A DNA stretch of 64,000 nucleotides from Chionoecetes opilio (GCA_016584305.1 JACEEZ010017964.1:1-64000), one strand, 5' to 3'. Positions 1-11,122 are shown, counted from the first letter of the stretch. Program-made: numbers and translations. The notes: a model not told the origin generated them from the letters alone.

Positions 1-221
1 GTGGGAGCGGTGCTCGCCCCGCGCTATGGTCTGCCCGCATACCTGTACCGCGTAGTAATAAGTTATATAGTAATAAGTAAATAGTTAATAAGAGTGAGGC
101 AAGGTAGGGAGAAAAGGAAGGAGAGAGGTGGAAGGTACAAGGAGGAAGGAGAGGTGAATTACTTAGACAAGAGCTAGTAGTCTATTGACAGTGAGGTGAG
201 GAGTAACAGACTAGTGATCTA
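1..221. other. Unassigned left edge
   Basis: No coding or repeat family is recognised. A purine-rich GGAAGGAG-like stretch lies around 95-160. The region runs into the 41-bp minisatellite that starts near 222. Confidence 0.4.
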
Positions 222-305
222 TGAAGGAGTGGAGTAGCAATGACAGGCTATATAGTAACACATGAAGGAGTGGAGTAGCAATGACAGGCTATATAGTAAC
301 ACATG
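222..305. repeat. 41-bp minisatellite, left block (2 units)
   Basis: Two copies of a 41-bp unit beginning ATGAAGGAGTGGAGTAGC lie here. The same unit resumes at 2103-2270 on the far side of the CR1-like element. One original array was therefore split by the retrotransposon insertion. Confidence 0.8.
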
Positions 306-2101
306 AACATAAGAACATAAGAAAATAAGGAAGCTACAAGAGGCCGCGAGGCCTACACGTGGTAGTTCCTGTCACCTAACACTACCTACATCCACCTTTC
401 ATCCCCATCCATGAACTTATCCAGCTCCCCTTTAAAGCTCCCTAATGACTCCGCACTAACTACCTGTCTACTGAGACCATTCCACTCATTCACCACCCTA
501 TTTGTGAACCAGTTTTTCCCTATTTCCTTTCTAAATCTACGCTTTTCCAGCTTGAATCCGTTACTTCTTGTTCTACCCTGGTTAAAAGCCGTAAGAACTT
601 TTCCTACCTCTCCTTTATTAAATCCCTTTATCCACTTAAAAACTTCTATCAGATCGCCCCTTACTCTGCGTCTCTCGAGTGAGTGTAATTTTAATAACTT
701 CAATCTCCTCTCATAACTAAAGTTACGCATCCCTTGTATCATTTTGGTCATCCTTCTCTGCACTTTTTCTAACAACACTATATCCATCCTGTAATATGGA
801 GACCAAAACTGAACTGCATAGTCTAGGTGAGGCCTGACTAGAGCCAGATAAAGCTTTAGAATAACTTCCGCACTTCTACTTTTAACACTTCTGGTAATGA
901 ATCCTAATACTCTATTAGCTCTATTTCTGGCCTCAATACATTGTTTCCTAGGTCGGAGGTCTGGGCTCACCCTCACTCCAAGATCTTTTTCACCTTCTGA
1001 TCTTTTCAGCGATACATTGCTTATGGTGTATCTATTACCAGGGTTTTTTCTACCAACATTCATAACGCTACATTTATCAATATTAAATTCCATCTGCCAT
1101 CTGACTGCCCACTCGTTAAGTTTATCTAAGTCTCCCTGCAATATGTTTACGTCAGACTGTGATCCAATAATCCTACCTAACTTAGTATCATCAGCAAACT
1201 TGCTGATATCACTGCTAATCCCACTATCCAAGTCGTTGATGTAAATCAAAAATAGTAATGGGCCCAAAACAGACCCTTGTGGAACTCCACTTGTCACCAG
1301 TCCCCATTCAGATTTGGAACCATTAATTGTAACCCTTTGTTGCCTATTACTTAGCCAAGCTCTGATCCAATGAAGAACCTTCCCATCTATACCATGAGCC
1401 CTAACCTTATTTAAGAGTCGCTCGTGTGGTACTTTGTCAAATGCCTTACTAAAGTCCAAATATATTATATCATAATCCTTATCATTATCTGCCGTCTCAT
1501 AAACTTTCCTATAAAAACTCAATAAATTGGTGAGACATGACCTACCCTTGGTGAATCCATGTTGTGAGTCATTGATCAAACTATGTTTATCTAAGTGCTC
1601 TCTAATGTTTTTTGCAATAATAGATTCCAATAATTTACCCACCACTGATGTTAGACTTACGGGTCGATAATTTGACTTTAGTCCTCTGTCTCCCTTCTTA
1701 AATATGGGAACAACATTTCCTTTCCTCCACAATAATGGCACATCGCCTATCTCAACCGATTTCCTAAAAATGTGCACTAACGACTCACTAACAACCTCCT
1801 TGCATTCCTTTAATACCCTGGGATACACTTCATCTGGTCCTGGCGATTTAAATGTTTTCATTTTTTCTATACCCTCTTCCACCATTTCCCTAGTTATCAC
1901 AATATCTTTGAGTTTCTCCTCATCGCTTCCTTTGAACATCTGTTCACTATCAGGTATCGTCTGTGTATCCTCCTCCGTAAAAACACTTAAGAAATAATCA
2001 TTTAGACTCCTACACATATCCTCATCCGTATTTAAGACCTCACCTTGTCCTGACCTTAAGGGCCCAACTAATTCCCTTGTCTTTGTTTTATAAACCTGAT
2101 A
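306..2101 (-). mobile_element. 5'-truncated CR1-like non-LTR retrotransposon
   Basis: The element is on the minus strand. Its 3' end is near 306 and its truncated 5' end near 2101, and both flanks are the same minisatellite. Its 3' tail is an 8-bp direct repeat (TTCTTATG) rather than poly(A), which is typical of the CR1 clade. The reverse-transcriptase frame is open across the whole copy. The 3' untranslated part (about 306-400) recurs at least eight more times in this window (24.5, 45.8, 46.9, 47.8, 48.4, 55.4, 61.9 and 63.2 kb), so the family is numerous in this genome. Loss of the 5' part is the usual outcome of incomplete target-primed reverse transcription. Confidence 0.88.
386..2101 (-). 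CDS. CR1-like reverse transcriptase (C-terminal part of ORF2)
   Basis: This is an RNA-directed DNA polymerase of a CR1-type LINE, which makes cDNA at the nicked target site. The frame is open for about 570 codons and ends at 386. Visible RT blocks in order are KSPGPDEVYP, YRPVSLTSVVGKLLE, SQHGFTKGRSC, DIIYLDFSKAFDKVPH, SGVPQGSVLGPLLF and the catalytic FADDTK. A thumb/C-terminal part with LVRPHLDYAVQFWSP and VVNEWNGL follows. The endonuclease domain normally found upstream is missing because the copy is 5' truncated. The open frame extends about 15 codons into the flanking minisatellite with a chance ATG, so no native start is present. The lack of stops suggests a fairly recent insertion. Subfamily naming beyond CR1-like is inference. 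Confidence 0.88.
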   Translation of the reverse strand, partial: YQVYKTKTRELVGPLRSGQGEVLNTDEDMCRSLNDYFLSVFTEEDTQTIPDSEQMFKGSDEEKLKDIVITREMVEEGIEKMKTFKSPGPDEVYPRVLKECKEVVSESLVHIFRKSVEIGDVPLLWRKGNVVPIFKKGDRGLKSNYRPVSLTSVVGKLLESIIAKNIREHLDKHSLINDSQHGFTKGRSCLTNLLSFYRKVYETADNDKDYDIIYLDFSKAFDKVPHERLLNKVRAHGIDGKVLHWIRAWLSNRQQRVTINGSKSEWGLVTSGVPQGSVLGPLLFLIYINDLDSGISSDISKFADDTKLGRIIGSQSDVNILQGDLDKLNEWAVRWQMEFNIDKCSVMNVGRKNPGNRYTISNVSLKRSEGEKDLGVRVSPDLRPRKQCIEARNRANRVLGFITRSVKSRSAEVILKLYLALVRPHLDYAVQFWSPYYRMDIVLLEKVQRRMTKMIQGMRNFSYERRLKLLKLHSLERRRVRGDLIEVFKWIKGFNKGEVGKVLTAFNQGRTRSNGFKLEKRRFRKEIGKNWFTNRVVNEWNGLSRQVVSAESLGSFKGELDKFMDGDERWM

Positions 2102-2102
2102 G

Positions 2103-2275
2103 ATGAAGGAGTGGAGTAGCAATGACAGGCTATATAGTAACACATGAAGGAGTGGAGTAGCAATGACAGGCTATATAGTAACACATGAAGGAGTGGAGTA
2201 GCAATGACAGGCTATATAGTAACACATGAAGGAGTGGAGTGGCAATGACAGGCTAGTAACAGGAGTGGAGGAGTA
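2103..2275. repeat. 41-bp minisatellite, right block (about 4 units)
   Basis: Direct continuation of the array at 222-305, with about four units and the last one diverged. The repeat ends about 15 bases before a GC-rich exon-like segment. Confidence 0.8.
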
Positions 2276-2289
2276 GTGGCACTCACCCT

Positions 2290-2397
2290 GCACTGGCCTG
2301 GCGTGGCGGAGTGTTTGGCGTGGTCCCCGCGATGGGTCTTGGTGGCCGCGCCCAGCACCCTCAGCAAGGCCCGCGCCGCCGCCAGCTGCTGCAGCAC
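2290..2397 (-). CDS. Candidate internal exon of an unidentified gene
   Basis: On the minus strand a segment flanked by an acceptor-like site (ending GTGCTGCAG) and a donor-like AGG/GTGAGT stays open for about 34 codons, reading QLAAARALLRVLGAATKTHR and onward to DHAKHSATPGQCR. By hand count 31 of 34 third positions are G or C in this frame, while one of the other frames is closed by TGA. No domain is recognised. It lies downstream of the last zinc-finger exon and could belong to a gene continuing left of the window, or it could be a chance GC-rich segment. Confidence 0.35.
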
Positions 2398-2573
2398 GAT
2401 ACACATTAGGAAACTGTTTAGTTAATGTATACACTGAGGGGCGAGGGATACAGTATCAAGGTGGGATCTATGACTGATGTTCCAGAGCCACATAATATTA
2501 CATAAAGTAATTAGAGGAGTGCTGATGCAAGGCCCTGAAATACATTCTGAACGCCCGTCTAGACTAATTAGAC

Positions 2574-3101
2574 CAGCAGTTTTTAATCTGGGGGGGCGCC
2601 TTCTTAGGGGGGCGTGGGCGAACCACGCCTAAGGGCGTGAGCCAAAAGAGAAAAAAGAAGAACAGTGAAGTATTTAACTTGAAGCTCGGCCTTCGCCTCA
2701 ACATGAAGCTCGCGCGCGAGGGTGTGAGCGAAGTCGCTTCAGAGAAACTAGTGTACAACTCTGCGGTGACGCCTTGCCGCGTTTCACTTACTACATATAC
2801 TTTTATGCAATATTATTTTTTTCATTATTAATTATTTTTTTATCAATTATTATTACTATAATTATTGTTATTATTATTTAACTAAATCTGGTGGTTGTAT
2901 GCAAGGTGTTTATGAATAATTATGTGCTCAATAATAGTGCTAAAACACGCATTTTGTCTTCTCTGTTCTTTCTGATTCAGAATTATTTGTAAATATCTTG
3001 GTTGAAAAAGCAAAGAGAGGCAAGCCTATGGAGCCCATGGCGGCAAGGACCCACTACTGACGGGGCGTGGTGGTCACAAGGTTAAGAACACTGACTTACA
3101 C
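2574..3101. mobile_element. Degenerate hAT-like non-autonomous element (tentative)
   Basis: The left end (CAGCAGTTTTTAATCTGG) is an imperfect inverted match to the right end, which read on the opposite strand gives CAGTGTTCTTAACCTTG. Such CAG...TTCTTAAC termini are common in hAT MITEs. No convincing 8-bp target duplication is visible and the interior has no gene. The call rests only on the termini. Confidence 0.35.
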
Positions 3102-3123
3102 TGATCAAAGTAACCCACGTGTA

Positions 3124-3126
<3 letters not shown>

Positions 3127-3211
<85 letters not shown>

Positions 3212-3345
3212 GGTATTCATTCTCTATAGGTCTCACCATTATATGACAAAGGCTTCCCTTCAGTATTTTCCCCTAGACTACCCTGGAGTCACGATCTCTC
3301 TCTCTCTCTCTCTCTCTCCCTCTCTCTCTCTCTCTCTCCTCTCTC

Positions 3346-3382
<37 letters not shown>

Positions 3383-3395
3383 CCCTCTCGTCGCC
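3127..3395. repeat. (AT)n and (CT)n microsatellites
   Basis: An AT dinucleotide tract of about 80 bases lies at 3127-3208. An interrupted CT tract lies at 3295-3390. The long Arg-Glu or Ser-Leu frames across them are repeat artefacts. Confidence 0.95.
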
Positions 3396-3857
3396 GGGGT
3401 GAAGACTGGCGTGAGTGAGGGAAGAGGTGAAATGTTTATATAAATAGTTCTGTGCTTGGGAGGAAATGAAACCAGGGAGAGACACACATGCACGTTCATT
3501 AGACATCAAGTTCAACATAGACTGAACAACAGCGAATGATTAGTGTCACGCTGGATGACAGGGCGCCGTGACCTCCCGTGGCCTGCCGGGAGACCACCTC
3601 GGGTCGTGTCGGGTCATGTCACAAACACACCCACACAACATCGCACCCATGATTTGGCTCTTCTCACATAAGCTCTTTTCTCTGTTTTTCATTTTTTTGA
3701 TATACTTTATTAAAAACCGAGCAGCTGAAATTCTGCATATATGTACTTTTCACTGGGTATACGAACCCATCTTTGCGTGCTTGCTTGCTCACGAGACAAA
3801 CTCATTACCATTAACCCAGCGGCACATTTGTACAAGTTGATCAAAGTACTTAGAAAC

Positions 3858-3910
<53 letters not shown>

Positions 3911-4480
3911 ACACACCACACACGCACACACTGCACCTTGCCCACACGCCCTGCCCTGCCGAAGCTCACACCGTTTTGTCTTCACTCGACGGTCCTTACA
4001 AAATAGGTCAAAAAGGTCAAAATAGGTCAATATATTGATCCCCAGAACCAGGCGTCGTTTCGGGCAGTGCGTGCGTAGCAAAGGGCGTTAATCTTTCTTC
4101 CTTATTGACGGATAGATTACAAAGACTGATAGAGAAATAGTGAGTTAAATCTAAACGTACCTAAGTTAGCTGTCGAGATAACACGCCCATTGATTTACAG
4201 ATCGTTGGTTCGCCTTGACATCCGATCAAAAGACGGCTTGACAACCGCCCGTATCGAAAAAGTTTGAATTGACCGTAGAAAAAGTTTGATTAGCCACAAC
4301 GCAAAAACAGTCGCTACGATCTACCAAAATATACTCTGTCACTCTAAAGATAAATAAACAGTAATAATAATAATAATAATAATAATAATGATAATAATAA
4401 TAGTAATAACAAGCTTAACCTTATAAGAAATTTTTTAAGATAGATTTGTACATGAATGAGGAATGATGCCTCGCTGTGAC
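3396..4480. repeat. Non-genic stretch with (AC)n and (AAT)n tracts
   Basis: No gene is supported. An AC tract lies at about 3858-3918 and an AAT/AATG tract at about 4361-4405. The remainder is ordinary AT-rich sequence with no recognised repeat family. Confidence 0.7.
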
Positions 4481-4483
4481 AGA

Positions 4484-4485
<2 letters not shown>

Positions 4486-4522
<37 letters not shown>

Positions 4523-4552
4523 TGTGTGTGTGTGTGCGTGTGTGTGTGTGTG

Positions 4553-4592
<40 letters not shown>

Positions 4593-4975
4593 GGTGAGTA
4601 AAATTGGTGAGTTAAATGCAGTTGAGTATTGGTAAAAAGGGAAAAAAAGGTAAAGAGACCTGTGAGTGTGTTTGTGAATGTATATATGTATGTGTGTGTG
4701 TGGTGTGTGTGTGTGTGTGTCATGTCCCAGTGCTTTACTATACCTACACCAACACTCACCCCCCCCTTCCCCCTACCACCACCAACACGACGCCCCAACA
4801 CAACCTTTTGACACACATGACAGCACGAAAAAGAAAATAACCGTAGAAAGCGTTGCGCCCGACACTTGTCCTTCCTCTGTTTACCCGATGCGACAAGTTC
4901 GAATTCAGAAACACTTTTTTATATCTCTCTATTTTGCACATACGTAATTGTAGCGAGGGCAGTAGCAGCAGCAAC

Positions 4976-5007
<32 letters not shown>

Positions 5008-5030
5008 ACTTTGCCTGTCTGTTATTGCTG

Positions 5031-5065
<35 letters not shown>
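4486..5065. repeat. (GT)n and (AGT)n/(CTA)n microsatellites
   Basis: GT tracts lie at about 4486-4591 and 4688-4719. AGT repeats at about 4976-5007 are followed by CTA repeats at 5028-5066, a locally inverted trinucleotide pair that could fold into a hairpin. No gene is present. Confidence 0.9.
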
Positions 5066-5066
<1 letters not shown>

Positions 5067-5139
5067 TTGTATGTACTAATTGTTATTGCTATAGTTTTAT
5101 TCATTTAGTTGTTGTTGTTGTTGTTGTTGCTGTTGCTTC

Positions 5140-5607
5140 TGCACCAACTATAGACAGTGTGGAGTCAAGATCTTCCAAAGTTTAACCCATTCTGGTGTTA
5201 GAAATGAGACGTAAGAACATGAAAAGACAGGAATTTGATATGTAAGCGGCCTATTGCCTTGATTTCTCTTAACCAACCCTCTGTTTGGTTTGTTTGGTCT
5301 AACCATTAATCCTAGACAGTGGATTTAATATCTTCCAAAATTATCTGGTGTTAGAAATAAGACGTAAGAACATAATAAGGACAGGAATATTGATTCGTAA
5401 GCTGCCTATGGCGTGGATTTCTTCAGCCCAGCGTCGCCTAACCATTAATAATTATAGACTGTGGATTTAAGATCTTCCAAAATAGAATCTGGCGTTAGAA
5501 ATTACAGTAAAACCTTTCATATTCGGACTAATTGGGCCAAGGAGTGGTCCGAGTAATGCAAAGATCCGAATAATGGGGAGATTATATATGGGGGCAAAAA
5601 AATGTAC

Positions 5608-5645
<38 letters not shown>

Positions 5646-5753
5646 CTCTAGTGTATATATATATCGCTAGGACATTTCGACCCCTAAGAAAAAAAAAAAA
5701 AAAAAAAAAAAAATCTAGGTGTACATATATATATCGCTAGGAAATTTCGACCC

Positions 5754-5821
<68 letters not shown>

Positions 5822-6130
5822 TGGTCCGAATAATGTCAAAGTCCGAATAATGAGTGTCCGAATACGCGAGGTTTTACAGTACATACATAGACGTAAGAAC
5901 ACAAAGAGGACTGGAGTATCATTATCTTGGCTGCCTAATGCGTGACAACCTCTCTTTGAAAACATACGCGCTGATTTAAGGTGCTTATTCTTATAAATTC
6001 AAATAAATTCAAAGCTTATTCTGGTGTTGCAAATTAGACGCAAGAACATAAAGAGGACAGTGATAGCAATATATAAGCTGCCTAATGCGTGGATCTGGTA
6101 AACCCATCGCCGCCTAACCAAGCACCTTGT
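5140..6130. repeat. Degenerate ~170-bp repeated block interrupted by a MITE
   Basis: A segment containing CTGGTGTTAGAAATGAGACG, then an AAGAACAT motif and a TAAGC-GCCTA motif, recurs starting near 5155, 5320, 5462, 5880 and 6010. The third and fourth copies are separated by the TA-flanked MITE at 5505-5879. This looks like an old tandem array invaded by a transposon. Confidence 0.6.
5505..5879. mobile_element. Tc1/mariner-pogo-like MITE, copy 1
   Basis: Inverted ends of about 26 bases (CAGTAAAACCTTTCATATTC at the left and its near-complement at the right) are flanked by TA. The interior has long A tracts and repeated TAGGAAATTTCGACCCCTAA segments but no transposase. TA target duplication with CAGT-type ends fits Tc1/mariner or pogo/Tigger derivatives. 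Related copies lie at 6684-7097 and 29936-30329. Confidence 0.8.
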
Positions 6131-6365
6131 TGCCTCGCGTCCCAACACCTGAGTCGTTGCAGCTGTGGGCGTCATCAGCTGCACATCAACGTAGAACTAT
6201 ACAAGGGTTCAAAAATATATATAACAGAGGACAGCACAACGGAACAAAATATATACCTACTATAACAACACGAAAGCTAAATAAATCTTATAAATATACA
6301 TAACAAGTTTACGGATGGGGAAAAAAATATTACGTAATGAAAAAGAAGAATAAACATTGCAGTCA

Positions 6366-6412
<47 letters not shown>

Positions 6413-6683
6413 CATTAGAAAAATCCTTGAACGCTACAGGTGACAGTCTCCCTTTGGCACAGAGCTACTGTGGTGCATGGAAAGAGTAAGGTTGACGTAC
6501 TAATACTTGGAACGGCAGAATGCTGATCATGTACAGAGCCGCGTCAACGAGGAACTTTACGATAAATGAACGCCACCCGATGTCTCTAGCGCTGTCACAC
6601 AAATATATAAGACCAGGGAAATGAAAGGGAGATAAATGAGATCACCTTGAGTCAAACGAAAGAAAACTAAACGATAATACGTA

Positions 6684-6876
6684 CTGTAAAACCTCTCGTA
6701 TTCGGACTAATTGGGCCAAGGAGTGATTATATATGGGGGATATGTATAATATAAAAAAATAATAAAAATGAAAATTCTAGGTGTTTATAGTATAGCTAGG
6801 AAATTTCGAGCCCTAAAAAAAAAAAAAAAAAAATTCTTGGTGTTTTTATAGTATAGCTAGGAAATTTCGACCCCTG

Positions 6877-6907
<31 letters not shown>

Positions 6908-7097
6908 CTAGGTGTAGTATAGTATATAGCTAGGAAATTTCGATCCCTTAAAAAAAAAAAAAAAAAAAATTCTAGAAGTTTACAGTATAGCTAGGAAATG
7001 TCGGCCCCCCTAAAAAAATTAAAAAAATAAAAAATAAAAAGAGGTCCGAATAATGTCAGTTCGAATAATGAGTGTCCGAATACGAGAGGTTTTACTG
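6684..7097. mobile_element. Tc1/mariner-pogo-like MITE, copy 2
   Basis: Same family as 5505-5879. TA flanks, ends CTGTAAAACCTCTCGTATTC, and four internal copies of the TAGGAAATTTCGA segment followed by A tracts. The variable number of these segments between copies shows that the interior changes by tandem gain and loss. Confidence 0.8.
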
Positions 7098-7319
7098 TAT
7101 AGGAGAGAGGAAAGAAGAAATTGGGAAAAGAACGAAGCAAAAAGGGAATTACATAAGATTACATAGAGGATAGTAAGATCAAAAGAAAATGAGGAGAAGG
7201 AATACAAAGGAATACAAAGGAAGAACAGATTTGCACTTTGAGCCTGAATGGTCTATCAACTGCCGTAAATTCCCTGTTTCTTCGCGGCATATCAGAATTA
7301 CACTTCAATACAACGGCCG

Positions 7320-8535
7320 AAATAGTTCTTAATAAAAATGTAGTTTAGTGTAGTTTAGTAGTTCTTAATAAAAATGTTGTTTAGTAATTCTTAATAAAAA
7401 TGTAGTTTAGTGTAGTTTAGTAATTCTTAATCAAAATGTAGTTTAGTAGTTCTTAATAAAAATGTTGTTTAGTAATTCTTAATAAAAATGTAGTTTAGTG
7501 TAGTTTAGTAATTCTTAATCAAAATGTAGTTTAGTAGTTCTTAATAAAAATGTTGTTTAGTAATTCTTAATAAAAATGTAGTTTAGTGTAGTTTAGTAGT
7601 TCTTAATCAAAATGTAGTTTAGTAGTTCTTAATAAAAATGTAGTTTAGTGTAGTTTAGTAGTTCTTAATAAAAATGTTGTTTAGTGTAGTTTAGTAGTTC
7701 TTAATAAAAATGTAGTTTAGTGTAGTTTAGTAGTTCTTAATAAAAATGTAGTTTAGTGTAGTTTAGTAATTCTTAATCAACATGTAGTTTAATGTAGTTT
7801 AGTAGTTCTTAATAAAAATGTAGTTTAGTGTAGTTTAGTAATTCTTAATCAAAATGTAGTTTAATGTAGTTTAGTAGTTCTTAATAAAAATGTAGTTTAG
7901 TAATTCTTAATCAAAATGTAGTTTAATGTAGTTTAGTAGTTCTTAATAAAAATATAGTTTAGTAATTCTTAATAAAAATGTAGTTTAATGTAGTTTAGTA
8001 GTTCTTAATAAAAATGTAGTTTAGTAATTCTTAATAAAAATGTAGTTTAATGTAGTTTAGTAGTTCTTAATAAAAATAGTTTAATGTAGTTTAGTAGTTC
8101 TTAATAAAAATGTAGTTTAGCAGTTCTTAATAAAAATGTAGTTTAATGTAGTTTAGTAGTTCTTAATCAAAATATAGTTTAGTGTAGTTTAGTAGTTCTT
8201 AATCAAATAGTTTAGTGTAGTTTAGTAGTTCTTAATAAAAATGTAGTTTAGTAGTTCTTAATAAAAATGTAGTTTAGTGTAGTTTAGTAGTTCTTAATAA
8301 AAATGTAGTTTAGTGTAGTTTAGTAGTTCTTAATAAAAATGTAGTTAGTGTAGTTTAGTAGTTCTTAATAAAAATGTAGTTTAGTAGTTCTTAATAAAAT
8401 GTAGTTTAGTAGTTCTTAATAAAAATGTAGTTTAGTGTAGTTTAGTAGTTCTTAATAAAATGTAGTTTAGTAGTTCTTAATCAAAATGTAGTTTAGTAGT
8501 TCTTAATAAAAATGTAGTTTAATGTAGTTTAGTCT
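7320..8535. repeat. Tandem array of TAGTTTAGT/TTCTTAATAAAAATG modules
   Basis: About 1.2 kb is made of two alternating modules, GTAGTTTAGT and AGTTCTTAATAAAAATG, in units of about 28-38 bases. Local variants (TCAAAA for TAAAAA, TTGTTT for TAGTTT) suggest stepwise local amplification. No reading frame spans it. Confidence 0.92.
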
Positions 8536-8997
8536 AAGGGCATAAGAAGTAACAACACTAGAGACATCTGGTGACACTAGCTGCGAAAGTTCCGAATTGG
8601 TCGCCTAGCCTAGCCTCGCCTAGCCTTCCCTTCCCTTCCCTTGCCTTACTGCAACACAAAAATGAATGCCAGTAACCCTCTTAGTATGTATGAGTACAAC
8701 ACAAGTCACAGTAGCACACAGACAACATGATTTCTGTACAAAAAATGAGCAAAAAACGAATTGGTCATTTTTTTCGGCATATTTCCCCTCTCCCGTTTTT
8801 TAAGTGTGTGTGTGATATTTTAAGTTCTATTGTTATCATAATTATTACTATTATTATTATTATTACATTGGCCTGACTGTAAATAGCGTTCCTGTGTACA
8901 AGAAAACCAGAGAAACCCGCACTTGGTAAGGTTTTTGAACTCTCGATTCACAAACCGTCGTAGCGTAACGCAAGAACCGGAACTTACGTCGAATTAA
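8536..8997. other. No gene seen
   Basis: Ordinary sequence with a short CCTAGCCT/CCCTTCC run near 8606-8645 and a short ATT tract near 8848. No conserved coding segment or element ends were found. Confidence 0.5.
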
Positions 8998-9202
8998 CCC
9001 CTTGAGGCCCAGAACGTAATTTCCATTGTTATTTGGGTACCATTAGACGATTATTAGTGACTATAAGTAATATTGTATAGCTATGACCTGTTTAGTATCC
9101 TTGTCCCCTAAGTAATTTGGTATATTTAGTTACCTTTTGTAATTTTATGGCTCGACAACAGACAATTTCTTATAGCCAAGGAAAGATCTGGGTGTGAAGG
9201 GG
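8998..9202. mobile_element. piggyBac-like MITE (TTAA flanks), copy 1
   Basis: About 205 bases flanked on both sides by TTAA, with inverted ends CCCCTTGAGGCCCAGAACG and CTGGGTGTGAAGGGG. TTAA target choice with CCC-type ends is characteristic of piggyBac derivatives. Five further copies are at 46023, 51869, 52552, 56792 and 61114. Confidence 0.75.
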
Positions 9203-9338
9203 TTAATCAATGGTAAGTCAGTGTAAGAGAAAAAATAGATAGCTGCTGAAAATCTGTGTATAAAAAGGTTTTCTGGTTTTGAGTCAGAGTGCCGTCAGGA
9301 ATAAAACTCAATTTGAACTGCCGGTCAGCGTCGCCCAT

Positions 9339-9521
9339 AGCCTTTTTTTTTTAACGAGGCGAAAATTCCACGCTATCTTAAGGTCTCGTGCTTAAAATGA
9401 TGCCTAGGTTTACCTGATAATAGGGTTAACTGTGATAAAATACAGCTGACATTAAGAAGAAGGGTTGTATTCCCTTCTCCTGGCATCAAATAGCAGTCAG
9501 TAAACAGCAAGGTGATGGGGG

Positions 9522-9579
<58 letters not shown>

Positions 9580-9603
9580 AGGATTTTTCACCTCGTTAAA
9601 AAC
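9339..9603. mobile_element. 'TATAGTCTA' MITE, single-unit copy
   Basis: Inverted ends are TTTTTAACGAGGCGAAAATT and its complement. One copy of the family's internal 92-bp unit is present, followed by a long A tract at 9519-9576. The outer TATAGTCTA tip is eroded here. Full members are at 16344, 33681 and 42691. Confidence 0.7.
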
Positions 9604-10020
9604 CACAGAGTATAATCGCCCCCCGCCCTGATATCCCTGAACACCTGCGCCAAGCTAGGACCTGAGGCACAAACACACCCTTACTCATTACATAAACAAA
9701 CTTAAGCAAACATTAACGAATCATAAAAAATAATGTCACTACGTAGAAACCATTTGTGCCAGACAGCGATATAAACTTAATTCACTTGTAAACCTATTAG
9801 CCTATGAATCTGAATATCTATTAAACCTGAATATCAACGTCCAACTGTGATAACTGTGTCCCGAGGCTCAATGCACGGCGGGGAGTGGCGCTACAGTACA
9901 CACCGGTATGTATGTATGTATGTATGTATGTATGTATGTATGTATGTATGTATGTATGTATGTATGTATGTATGTATGTATGTATGTATGTATGTATGTA
10001 TGCATGTACGTATGTATGTA
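9604..10020. repeat. Unique spacer and (ATGT)n microsatellite
   Basis: No gene is seen in 9604-9905. A GTAT tetranucleotide tract of about 110 bases occupies 9906-10018. It resumes at about 10347-10400 on the far side of the MITE at 10021, which therefore integrated into the microsatellite. Confidence 0.9.
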
Positions 10021-10346
10021 CAGCCAAATTCCCAACATCCGACCCCCAAACATCCGACTTGTCCAAACAACCGACTTTTTTCACCACCACATTGCGTCTT
10101 GTTTTGGCCATTTATTTTACTGTTTTTTTTTTTATAGTTATTAGAAAACATTGATTTGTGGCTTTATTTATGCATGAATTTTACTTTCGCGTCTACCACT
10201 GGATCGGCCTTCAAGAGCTGCATCTTTTATGTTCTATACCATTTTGTCCTTACGTTTATGGTTACTGTGATATCCGAACATCCGACTATTCCAATTATCC
10301 GACCTACCTTCGGTCCCCCCAAGGTCGGATATTTAATACTTAGCTG
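10021..10346. mobile_element. TA-flanked MITE ('CATCCGAC' family), copy 1
   Basis: The ends CAGCCAAATTCCCAACATCC and TCGGATATTTAATACTTAGCTG are imperfect inverted repeats flanked by TA. The interior repeats CATCCGAC motifs. The second copy, in opposite orientation and closely similar along its length, is at 33325-33650. Confidence 0.82.
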
Positions 10347-10413
10347 TATGTAAGTATGCATGTATGTATGTATGTATGTATGTATGTATGTATGTATGTG
10401 TGTGTGTGTGTGT

Positions 10414-10729
10414 GTGTATGAAGTAATGCACGGGTCTACGGGTCTTCCCTCACCTTGGCGAGGGCGAGCATTGAGTCGGTACAAACATTTTCCTGTAGAA
10501 AAATATAAAAGGAAATATACGTTACTGTTCGACGAAGGAAGCTGCCAGGTTGACTTGTGATAACTGTGTGAGTGACGACCTTGCGTGTGTGTGTGGGAGG
10601 GGGGGCCTTACGTGTGTGTGTGTGGGGGGGGGGTGTTGCTTTGCTGGAGTGTCACTGGTGAGGTGGGTGGTGTGGGGGGAAGCATCTGTCCATCACCGGT
10701 AAGTACATGATAGTGCTCAGGCTTCTGCA
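10414..10729. other. No gene seen; GT/G-rich
   Basis: Short GT and poly-G runs lie at 10575-10680. A canonical-looking donor (CACCGGTAAGTA) lies near 10694 on the plus strand, but no coding segment can be attached to it. Confidence 0.4.
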
Positions 10730-11100
10730 AAGTCTTTCAAGTGAAGGTGGTGACGCAACACAACTCAGCCGGCGCGCACAGGAGGCTGCGCGGGTCCCGG
10801 GGGTCACTGTACACAGGGGTCACCGGGGCTCCAGGTCGTGCCCCGCCCATCCACCAGGGCTCCTGCATGCCCTGCTGTCTGACGCTCATCAAAATGTGCC
10901 TGACTATCGTGTACAGTAGGACGCCGTGTCCTGCCGCTCGTTCTAACGGCGGCTATTGGTGGACGGTGGACCGAGGCGTGAAGCACCACCCAGCGGGACA
11001 CGCGACAGTGCCGCCGGCAGGGAGGCGCCGCCGCCGCGCCGCAATGCATCCACGCAGCGCTTGTGACGGTGTGCCCCCCTTGGCCACACTGGGAGGATTA
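10730..11100. other. GC- and CpG-rich island
   Basis: A GC-rich block in an AT-rich neighbourhood, with many CpG dinucleotides. On the minus strand it contains CCAATAGCCGCC. Several frames stay open, as expected from base composition alone, and none resembles a known protein. It could be a promoter-type CpG island, for instance of a gene to the left, or the remnant of a GC-rich exon. Confidence 0.35.
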
Positions 11101-11122
11101 CCGAACTAAGAAAATGTTAAAA

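Noticed and set aside
3273..3518. Arg-Glu-rich proteins
   Set aside because: Translation of a (CT)n/(GA)n tract.
10741..11109. 122-codon plus-strand and 81-codon minus-strand frames
   Set aside because: Several frames are open because the block is GC-rich; no family resemblance or consistent exon signals.
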